Shown here: positions 1-5,259 of the stretch, in pieces
Layout of the letters: every line of letters begins with the position of its first letter
How positions within the stretch are numbered: the first letter of the stretch is position 1
Origin: Candidatus Kerfeldbacteria bacterium
GTDB lineage: Bacteria; Patescibacteriota; Patescibacteriia; Veblenbacterales; UBA10138
Direction of reading: 5' to 3'
NCBI GenBank assembly: GCA_016234305.1
Contig: JACRFM010000075.1
Coordinates: forward strand, 1-5,278
DNA: 5,278 nt
Position numbers and translations under genes: made by a program
The notes under the pieces: model-generated
Told to the model about the DNA's origin: nothing
The model's database searches: none
What the model saw: only the letters and a program-made list of their open reading frames with translations

Positions 1-643
1 CACCACTTAAAAAGTGATTATGCTCAAGATTGGTTTCTATAGGACCAATCCAATCATTGCCATTAAAAAATCTTCCAACTCCAATTTCGATACCCTCAAC
101 CTTTTCCTGGATTGTAATGGTTTTAATCCTACGGCTAAATTTTTTCTTATACAATTCTAATAAATCCATTACATCTATATTATTATCTAATTGAGAAACG
201 TAATTTATATTTAACTTGTGATTGTTTTGTTTTATTACCCAGTTCTTTTTACTTTTTTCAATAAATTTAATACATTTATCAAGACTGTTAAAATTGACTG
301 TTTCTAGCGTTTGCATACCATACTTTCTAAAAATTCCCTGAGCATATTCTCTACTTAACTCTAATTTATCGCCCGATTCACACCCGCCAAAAACTGAATA
401 ACCTTTTTTTCTCAATTTATCCTGAATTCTGCCATATCCAACATCATCAAACACAATAAGCCCTCTTTTGCCAACCCAGTTTAGCTCTTTTCTCCAATTA
501 TCGGTTTTTTCAACTATGTTTTCAAGATTCAACTTCCTGTCTTTATCATCAATAAACAACTTCACCTCATTCCCTTCTTTTTTAAGAATGCGGGCTAAAT
601 CAGCAGCTATAATATTATGCGAAGAAATAAATAATATTCTCAT
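1..643 (-). CDS. GARS-like (PurD-related) ATP-grasp ligase, C-terminus cut by window edge
   Basis: The frame reads from an ATG at 643-641 to the left edge without a stop, giving 214 residues of an incomplete protein. Recognition rests on the pattern shared with phosphoribosylamine-glycine ligase (GARS) relatives. An N-terminal alpha/beta domain starts MRILFISSHN. A Gly-rich turn follows (VFGGCESGDKLELSREYAQ, about 84-102), then the start of the ATP-grasp fold (NWVIKQNN, 134-141, whose Lys138 is the expected ATP-binding Lys) and a segment EGIEIGVGRFF..GPIETNLEH (183-208). The catalytic metal-binding residues of ATP-grasp would lie beyond the window. The classical GARS N-terminal GxGGREHA motif is absent (SSHNIIAADLA instead), so this is likely a divergent paralogue, not a standard purine enzyme. 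The start is 6 nt after the stop of the transporter gene, implying one transcript. No Shine-Dalgarno is visible. The ATP-grasp assignment is fairly firm; the substrate is unknown. Confidence 0.8.
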   Translation of the reverse strand, partial: MRILFISSHNIIAADLARILKKEGNEVKLFIDDKDRKLNLENIVEKTDNWRKELNWVGKRGLIVFDDVGYGRIQDKLRKKGYSVFGGCESGDKLELSREYAQGIFRKYGMQTLETVNFNSLDKCIKFIEKSKKNWVIKQNNHKLNINYVSQLDNNIDVMDLLELYKKKFSRRIKTITIQEKVEGIEIGVGRFFNGNDWIGPIETNLEHNHFLSG

Positions 644-649
644 ATAAAA

Positions 650-1639
650 TTAACTTATTATAAAAATACCAATTGCCATAATTCCTACGGCAAAAATTTT
701 AATTAATATCCCGTCCAATTGTTTATTATATATTTTTTTAACAATCTCTTGTTTATTTTTTGTAAACTTTAATAATAACAAAATCAAAAAACTAAAAATT
801 AGAATAAATACCGGCGTAAATGTTTCAACAGTTGCCACATAAGAAACTGACGGTGAGATATCAATAGCTCTTTGTGACGCCAATGTTCCTAGGAATGTTA
901 AACCTTCAGAAATAAAAAATATTTTATAGTATCTTTTTATTAAATTAATTGGATTTCTTTTTCCATAAAACATAAAAAATACACCGCCTAAAAATGACCC
1001 AATAGAAAAAAATAAAAATCCAATTAAAAAACCTTGATTGCCATAGGTTATACTATTTAGGTTAGAATAAACCTTTTCTCCTATAACCATACCAACAGAA
1101 AATAGTATGACAACACCTAACATAATTAATGCATATTTAGAAGAAAATTTCATTTTTAATTTTTTATCGAATAAAATCAAGGTTGCACCAAAAAGTGTTA
1201 TAACCATTCCAATATATTTGTAAAGTGGAAGCCTTTCGCCTAAGAATAAAAATGCAATAATGGGAACTACTAACACAGAAAAATTCCATAAAATTTGCAG
1301 AAGAGCAACATCATTTTGATTAAATAAAGCTTTATAATAAAAAAAGAAAGCAAAGGAGAAAAAAAAACCGCCTAGGATTGCTAAAAGTAGTGAATTGCAT
1401 AGAAAAAAATTTCCGGATTGGAAATCTACTAATTTAATTAAAAAATCTGACTTAATGAAAAAAAGAAGTAATATGGAAGGTATAATTTGAAAAAGGCCGA
1501 AAATAATAACGCCATCCCATTCATCTTTATATATTCCGTCAACAAAATAAACATCAATAATATTCACCATCGCCCAAAACATTGGCGCCATTAAGCAAAT
1601 AAATAGCCAATAATTTTCTCCGAATATTCCTATTCCCAT
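650..1639 (-). CDS. EamA/DMT-superfamily ten-helix membrane transporter
   Basis: This is a 329-residue, highly hydrophobic protein of the usual size for EamA-type drug/metabolite transporters, which are inner-membrane carriers exporting amino acids, amines or other small metabolites. Likely membrane helices are at about 12-32, 43-62, 79-101, 112-133, 140-157, 169-187, 202-225, 240-256, 267-290 and 308-328, giving ten in two five-helix halves. The first half ends with the family signature FLGERLPLYKYIGM (132-145) and the next helix ends in GATLILFDKK. The second half carries the matching SPSVSYVATVETFTPVF (262-278). A TAA lies directly before the ATG, so translation cannot start further upstream in frame. 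No clear Shine-Dalgarno precedes it. The stop is 6 nt before the ATP-grasp start, and the decarboxylase ends 93 nt upstream. The substrate cannot be read from the sequence; an amine or amide made by the neighbours is a guess. Confidence 0.9.
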   Translation of the reverse strand: MGIGIFGENYWLFICLMAPMFWAMVNIIDVYFVDGIYKDEWDGVIIFGLFQIIPSILLLFFIKSDFLIKLVDFQSGNFFLCNSLLLAILGGFFFSFAFFFYYKALFNQNDVALLQILWNFSVLVVPIIAFLFLGERLPLYKYIGMVITLFGATLILFDKKLKMKFSSKYALIMLGVVILFSVGMVIGEKVYSNLNSITYGNQGFLIGFLFFSIGSFLGGVFFMFYGKRNPINLIKRYYKIFFISEGLTFLGTLASQRAIDISPSVSYVATVETFTPVFILIFSFLILLLLKFTKNKQEIVKKIYNKQLDGILIKIFAVGIMAIGIFIIS

Positions 1640-1732
1640 TTATTAAAAATTAATTCAAGTATTTCTTCCTATCCTAAACAATTCAAAATAGATGGCAGCT
1701 TCAGAAAACAACAGGATATTTATTTCAAATAA
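1640..1732. other. Intergenic spacer between decarboxylase and transporter genes
   Basis: These 93 nt hold no reading frame of note, no convincing terminator and no clear promoter. On the minus strand a small A/T inverted repeat (TTATTTgAAATAA) follows the decarboxylase stop, and AGGATAGGAAG occurs too far from the transporter start to be its ribosome binding site. Co-transcription of the two genes is possible but not shown. Confidence 0.5.
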
Positions 1733-2137
1733 TTATTTTGCAGGATGAATATAATCTACTGCTCGTGGAAAATACTTAGTATCATATTTTTTAGGCTTAA
1801 ATATTCTAAAGATAAAATTTTTAATCTTTTTTTGATCAAATTTCTTACAACTATAAACATCTATTGTAATAAAATTGGTTACTGTCAAAGTATGAATAGA
1901 AACCCCAGATTCTACTATTGGCACCCATCCGGACAGACCAGCTTTATCTGGATATTTTTTCCCGTCTGTAAAAATAATATATGGAGGGGCTTGCTTATGA
2001 GTTTTCATAATATCCGTAATCTTATCCAAAAAATTATAACAAATCTCTAAACTCCCACATGCTTTATGATTACAACCATATAAATCTAAAATCATATGGT
2101 AACCAAATACCTTTTTAACCTTTTTTGTCTTTTTCAT
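1733..2137 (-). CDS. speD: S-adenosylmethionine decarboxylase family proenzyme (pyruvoyl-dependent), atypical active site
   Basis: The 134-residue product matches the short bacterial/archaeal AdoMet decarboxylase class (SpeD/SpeH). It has the N-terminal strand FGYHMILDLYGC (11-22), then GLSGWVPIVESGVSIHT (67-83) and TIDVYSCKKF (91-100). By alignment to Thermotoga maritima AdoMetDC, Glu76-Ser77 is the self-cleavage site that turns Ser77 into the pyruvoyl group. Ser69, His82 and Cys97 match catalytic Ser55, His68 and Cys83. The usual IHTWPE is IHTLTV here, so the Glu that holds the AdoMet ribose is Val86, and the residue after the pyruvoyl Ser is Gly, not His. Family members with altered sites are known to decarboxylate ornithine or arginine, so the substrate is open. 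The N-terminus is Lys-rich (MKKTKKVKKV). No spermidine synthase gene is in view. The start is the ATG at 2137-2135, with no Shine-Dalgarno and an AT-rich leader. Confidence 0.88.
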   Translation of the reverse strand: MKKTKKVKKVFGYHMILDLYGCNHKACGSLEICYNFLDKITDIMKTHKQAPPYIIFTDGKKYPDKAGLSGWVPIVESGVSIHTLTVTNFITIDVYSCKKFDQKKIKNFIFRIFKPKKYDTKYFPRAVDYIHPAK

Positions 2138-2166
2138 AATTATAAATAATTAATTAACTAAATATT

Positions 2167-2196
2167 AGTCTAGCACAAATTTCTTCTTTAATACAA
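2167..2196 (-). promoter_or_regulatory. Candidate promoter of the decarboxylase gene
   Basis: On the minus strand TTGTAT (2196-2191) and TAGACT (2172-2167) are 18 nt apart, and a TGC just before the second hexamer could act as an extended -10. This would put the transcript start near 2160 and leave a leader of about 23 nt. Matches to consensus are only 3/6 and 4/6, and such AT-rich DNA yields chance hits, so this is tentative. Its position just after the T-tailed hairpin is its best support. Confidence 0.22.
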
Positions 2197-2198
2197 TT

Positions 2199-2222
2199 AA
2201 AAAAATCCCTTTTCTAGGATTT
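2199..2222 (-). terminator. Weak stem-loop with T-run upstream of the decarboxylase gene
   Basis: Read on the minus strand, AAATCCT pairs with GGGATTT (seven pairs including one G-U) around a 6-nt loop AGAAAA and runs into seven consecutive T, of which three belong to the stem. The form is that of an intrinsic terminator with a weak stem. It would separate the M23 peptidase transcript from the decarboxylase gene, whose start is 61 nt further on. Confidence 0.45.
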
Positions 2223-2234
2223 AATCTTTTAAAT

Positions 2235-2254
2235 TTAGCCAATTCCGCGGCTAA
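2235..2254. other. Inverted repeat TTAGCC...GGCTAA
   Basis: A 6-bp perfect inverted repeat with an 8-nt loop (AATTCCGC on the plus strand) sits between the strong hairpin at 2271-2294 and the T-tailed hairpin at 2199-2222. There is no T-run after it. Its stem closely resembles the TAGCC/GGCTA hairpin at 5225-5241 on the other side of the GC-rich gene. The role is unknown: a second terminator, RNA-processing site or intergenic repeat are possible. Confidence 0.4.
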
Positions 2255-2270
2255 TCCTTCTAATTAGAAT

Positions 2271-2294
2271 AGGGGCTTGTTTAGCCAAGCCCCT
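2271..2294 (-). terminator. Stem-loop terminator after the M23 peptidase gene
   Basis: A perfect 9-bp GC-rich stem (AGGGGCTTG paired with CAAGCCCCT) with a 6-nt loop lies 36 nt past the stop at 2331-2333. Read on the minus strand it is followed by ATTCTAATTA, which is AT-rich but not a clean T-run, so it is a good hairpin with a weak tail. It also marks the left end of the GC-rich block. Confidence 0.6.
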
Positions 2295-2330
2295 GCGGTG
2301 TTGAATGAAATCCGCCTGTCCGCCTCCTGG

Positions 2331-5102
2331 TTACTGACTGCCGCGATGCAGCCAGGCGTCGCTGGCATTGGCAGATGCCTGGATGCCATTTGTGTCAAAC
2401 CAGGGCAGAGATGGCGCCGAACCGGTCTTGTCAATCCAGAGCCAGTACTGACCGCTTGGGCCGTCGTCAATGAACAGCCAGAAGTCAGCGGTCGGATTGG
2501 GAAAAGTAATGACTAGCCCGGCTTGGTTAAAGGGCTCGCAAACTTGATTATAGCTGCCGCCCTTTTTCTCCAGGCAGACGAAAGAGTCAGCCAGCTGGCT
2601 CAAGGGGATTTCCGTTATCATCCCGTTAACCAGGAAACCGCTGATGGTTTGCGCCACCGCGTCAATCGGCCAGAGAATTTCCAACTGGCCGGTGGCGGCG
2701 TTGTCGGTCAGCAACCCCCGGCCCGGAGAGGGAATCGTCGTGGTGGTGGTGGCGCCGGTCGTGGTGGTCACTGTGGTCGTGGTTTGAGCCACTGTGGTGG
2801 TTGTGGTCGGAACTAATGTCGCGCTCGTCGTGGTTGGGACAACCGTGCTGGTTGTTGTTGTCGTCGTTGAGGCGCTGGTCGTTGTGGTTGGAGCTACCGT
2901 GGTAGTGGTTGTTGTTGTGCTGGTCGTGGCGCTCGTCGTCGTGGATGTTGTCGTGGTTGGCGCCAGCGTCGTTGTGGTCGTGGACGAGCCGCCAGCCAAG
3001 AGGGCGGAGTAGTCCAGCCAGGAACCTTGAATCTGGGCGTTGGTTACTGTCCAGAGCCAGATATTAAACCAGCGCTGGGTCCCCTGACTGTCAGTGATGT
3101 AGAAATTGCACTGGCTGTAGTTGGCGGGGAGATTGAGAGTGTTGCCGTAGGGGTCAAACCTTTGAGTGTCGTAGACCCCGTAGTCGTTGACGAAAACCGA
3201 GATGGTTACGGCTTGGGCGGCGCTGATTGACGGGCCGAAAAGGCCGGGAAGCTCGCTGGCGTCTCCGGGTAAAACATCCACCACCGCTTCCCCCTGATCC
3301 AGAACGTGGAAGTTAAGAGCGGGAATGAGGTTGGTCTCCGGAGTGAATTCCGCCAGGTAGATGTCATCCAGGAGCATGCTGCCCACCGTGTCGCCGTAGA
3401 AGATGCGAATGGCACCGTTGTGGTCGGTGCGGGTGGCGGTGAAATGGTAACTGACCCGCCGCCAGGCGCGGTCAATGGTGAAATCGACGGGCGATGCCAG
3501 AACATCGGTCAGCGAACCGATGTAGTCGTAGTTGTCGTAAGTAGCCCGGGGAGTGAGGGCCACGGTGATGGTCCGGGTGGGATAGGCGACGTAATTGCCG
3601 TTTCTGGCCATGGCCGAGAAAAGGTAGGTCTTTCCGGCAATGATGTCCAAGGGGTAGTCAAGGTTCGTCAGCTGGGTGTTGTAGTGGTTGCCAACGTAAT
3701 TGTTGTTGGCGATGCCAAAGGCGCAATTGTTGTCGCCGTGAGAGTTCTCCCCCTGATTGCAGCTGGTGCCCATTGAAGCGGAACCGATGACCCAGAAGAG
3801 CTGCCAGGCAAAGCCGCCGCAAACATCGGACCGGCCATTAAAGATCATACCGGAGTAGTAGCTGGCCCAGTCAGCCGCCGGGATGTCTAAAACATCAACG
3901 CAAAGGACGCCGGGGATAGGAATGTCGTCGTCATCATCGTCGCCGCCGCCGCCGCCAAAACCGTGGCCGTTACCATCCGTAGTCATCTTGACGCTATTAA
4001 AGGTGGCCTCCAAGTTATGCCGGACATCTGCGGGAAGTTCCCAGAGATAGCCGGTTTGGTAATTGCCGGTGTACAAGCCATAGGCGATATACCGGGCTTG
4101 GGTGGCGATTTCCGCGCCAATGGGCTTAAAAACCTGGACGGCCCAGGTTGCGCCGTAAAAGTCGTCGTGAATCTCCGTGCCCAGAGGCGGGCCGAAAAGG
4201 CTGTAACCCGAATGGCTGTTCCAGTATTCCAGGATGCGGTTAAGGGTGGGGTAAACCAGGTTCTTGTCCGGGTTGTAGACCAGCTGGAACCAGAGGCCAT
4301 TGGGAAGGAAATCCTGGACGTAGAGGGCGCCGGGGGCGCTGCAGTTATCGGGCCAACAGTGGACGAACTGGCTCCGGCCGTTGTCCCAAGGAAGGCCAAA
4401 GGTGGGATAGCCGTCGTTGGCGAGGTAGGAGGAGAGGAAGCTTGAAGAAAGAGGCTTAGTGGCGTCGTTGGCGTTCCAGCCGTCGGAGTAACTGCCGACT
4501 AGACACTCAACCATCATGGAATTTTGACCACACCCCTTATCCGGCAAATAGTCTTCGCCCATACCATAAATATCGTATGGGTCAAAACGACTACTATTCT
4601 TATCGGCATAGTCACCGATATAATGCTCCTGGTGAAGATGGACCCAGCTAGTCCCACTCTCGCCGGCATAACCGATGATCTCGCCTCTCCTTACCGGAGT
4701 CCAGTTCTCATAATCCGTATCGACCCGATGATCTTTAGGACGATATAGTATGTTCGGATTATAAGAATTGAGGTGGGCTGAAACACTCGCATAGTGCCTC
4801 TCATCTGCCGTCGTTTGGTTATACCTTATGATAACCATTTGCGCGTAGAACCCATACCCTTGATCTAAACTACTGTAGGTGCTCATGGCGACGCCATCAG
4901 CAGGGGCATAGATAGGATCGTTCAGGTTTAATTGATAGTCCACGGCGTAGTGAGCATCGCCGGCATCGTAATACCATCCATGAGCAATCTGCAGATTTTC
5001 ACCACTCACGGGGAGAGTAAAAATCTTCTCGGCCGCAAAAGAATTCACAGCGAGAACCAGCAACGCGATTCCCACACAAGCGAGCATTTTAATCCGTTTC
5101 AT
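2331..5102 (-). CDS. Secreted multidomain M23 (LytM-like) metallopeptidase with carbohydrate-binding-like and Thr-rich regions
   Basis: This is a 923-residue exported protein. Residues 1-24 form a signal peptide (KR, hydrophobic core, SFAA cleavage region; no lipobox). The M23 peptidase domain spans about 30-165: HYAVD gives His51 and Asp55, SAHL gives His110, and VHLHQEHY gives His155 and His157, a complete set of zinc and catalytic residues for cutting peptidoglycan cross-bridges. Two FG-P repeats (about 222-275 and 286-345) follow, then a G5-D6 linker (383-393). Next is a jelly-roll, CBM-like domain (about 399-586, ending MLLDDIYLAEF), a second beta domain (587-704), a Thr-rich linker (706-790) and a C-terminal domain (796-905). 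Ten of eleven mature cysteines fall in close pairs, which suits extracellular disulfides. The gene is GC-rich between AT-rich neighbours and has a strong Shine-Dalgarno. Hydrolase and secretion calls are firm; the CBM-like call and the target are inferred. Confidence 0.88.
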   Translation of the reverse strand: MKRIKMLACVGIALLVLAVNSFAAEKIFTLPVSGENLQIAHGWYYDAGDAHYAVDYQLNLNDPIYAPADGVAMSTYSSLDQGYGFYAQMVIIRYNQTTADERHYASVSAHLNSYNPNILYRPKDHRVDTDYENWTPVRRGEIIGYAGESGTSWVHLHQEHYIGDYADKNSSRFDPYDIYGMGEDYLPDKGCGQNSMMVECLVGSYSDGWNANDATKPLSSSFLSSYLANDGYPTFGLPWDNGRSQFVHCWPDNCSAPGALYVQDFLPNGLWFQLVYNPDKNLVYPTLNRILEYWNSHSGYSLFGPPLGTEIHDDFYGATWAVQVFKPIGAEIATQARYIAYGLYTGNYQTGYLWELPADVRHNLEATFNSVKMTTDGNGHGFGGGGGDDDDDDIPIPGVLCVDVLDIPAADWASYYSGMIFNGRSDVCGGFAWQLFWVIGSASMGTSCNQGENSHGDNNCAFGIANNNYVGNHYNTQLTNLDYPLDIIAGKTYLFSAMARNGNYVAYPTRTITVALTPRATYDNYDYIGSLTDVLASPVDFTIDRAWRRVSYHFTATRTDHNGAIRIFYGDTVGSMLLDDIYLAEFTPETNLIPALNFHVLDQGEAVVDVLPGDASELPGLFGPSISAAQAVTISVFVNDYGVYDTQRFDPYGNTLNLPANYSQCNFYITDSQGTQRWFNIWLWTVTNAQIQGSWLDYSALLAGGSSTTTTTLAPTTTTSTTTSATTSTTTTTTTVAPTTTTSASTTTTTTSTVVPTTTSATLVPTTTTTVAQTTTTVTTTTGATTTTTIPSPGRGLLTDNAATGQLEILWPIDAVAQTISGFLVNGMITEIPLSQLADSFVCLEKKGGSYNQVCEPFNQAGLVITFPNPTADFWLFIDDGPSGQYWLWIDKTGSAPSLPWFDTNGIQASANASDAWLHRGSQ
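2733..2987 (-). repeat. Thr-rich mucin-like coding repeat
   Basis: Codons 706-790 of the M23 protein encode runs of three to seven Thr broken by short spacers such as LAP, VAP, SAS and VVP; 54 of the 82 residues at 708-789 are Thr. On the plus strand it appears as an imperfect GGT/GTT/CGT-type repeat of 255 bp. Such Pro/Thr linkers are typical of secreted multidomain enzymes, keep domains apart and can be O-glycosylated. The DNA is prone to slippage, so length may vary between strains or be misassembled. Confidence 0.85.
3924..3956 (-). repeat. Gly5-Asp6 low-complexity linker
   Basis: Residues 383-393 of the M23 protein are five Gly encoded only by GGC followed by six Asp (GAC/GAT). The tract marks the border between the FG-P repeat region and the carbohydrate-binding-like domain. 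It probably acts as a flexible acidic hinge and could bind calcium; it is also a trinucleotide repeat that may change length. Confidence 0.7.
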
Positions 5103-5110
5103 TGTCCGAT

Positions 5111-5116
5111 CTCCTT
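5111..5116 (-). promoter_or_regulatory. Shine-Dalgarno site of the M23 peptidase gene
   Basis: On the minus strand AAGGAG lies 8 nt before the ATG at 5102-5100 and fixes that start. It is the only strong ribosome binding site in the window: the three AT-rich genes have no comparable motif at the right distance. Confidence 0.85.
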
Positions 5117-5139
5117 ATAGTGACGAGTTGTAAATGAGC

Positions 5140-5156
5140 AGACTTGATTTAAGTCT
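5140..5156. promoter_or_regulatory. Inverted repeat in the leader of the M23 peptidase gene
   Basis: AGACTT and AAGTCT form a perfect 6-bp inverted repeat around a 5-nt spacer, 38 nt upstream of the M23 gene start. It could be an operator or a leader hairpin. No convincing -35/-10 pair was found around it: the DNA further upstream is nearly all A and T with several TATTAT-like strings. Confidence 0.35.
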
Positions 5157-5213
5157 AAGTTAATAATAATAAATAATAGTTAAAATCTATCTAAACTTTT
5201 CATTAACTATTTC

Positions 5214-5241
5214 TAAAAAAAATATAGCCGTGAAATGGCTA
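5214..5241 (-). terminator. Hairpin with T-run, probable terminator of an upstream minus-strand gene
   Basis: On the minus strand TAGCC pairs with GGCTA around a 7-nt loop and is followed by TATTTTTTTTAG. The stem is short (three G-C pairs) but the T-run is clear. It would end a gene entering from the right and so separate it from the M23 peptidase gene, which then needs its own promoter between about 5215 and 5130. Confidence 0.5.
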
Positions 5242-5259
5242 ATTTTAAAGAAAAATAAA

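Larger units (their letters stand above)
2270..5130. other. GC-rich block inside AT-rich DNA
   Basis: Hand counts on single 60-base lines give 52-70% GC within 2300-4500, about 47-48% over 4501-5100, and only 28-30% for lines near 1200 and 1750. The block coincides almost exactly with the M23 peptidase gene plus its Shine-Dalgarno and terminator hairpin. No integrase, transposase or clear long direct repeat is seen at its edges. Horizontal acquisition is the simplest reading; assembly error is less likely because both sides are AT-rich. Confidence 0.65.

Noticed and set aside
1745..2050. Plus-strand 101-residue frame opposite the decarboxylase
   Set aside because: The minus strand holds a recognisable enzyme with all catalytic residues; the opposite frame has no family features.
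2258..2269. 12-bp palindrome TTCTAATTAGAA
   Set aside because: It lies directly beside a hairpin in AT-rich DNA, where such short palindromes are common; no partner site was found elsewhere in the window.
2733..2987. GGT/GTT/CGT-type repeat considered as a CRISPR or tandem-repeat locus
   Set aside because: There are no conserved direct repeats with unique spacers; the periodicity is three and is explained by Thr codons.
2794..3012. Plus-strand reading frame made almost only of Val
   Set aside because: It is the antisense of the Thr-rich linker codons: ACC/ACT/ACG repeats read in reverse as GGT/AGT/CGT give Val-rich shadows.
3306..4445. Several open frames on the plus strand and in other minus frames across the M23 gene
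   Set aside because: They overlap a continuous 923-codon gene with clear signal peptide and domain motifs, resemble no family, and arise because GC-rich DNA has few stop codons.
2230..5160. Mobile element carrying the M23 gene
   Set aside because: No transposase, integrase, tRNA gene, terminal inverted repeats or matching target-site duplication were seen at the borders; only the composition change supports insertion.
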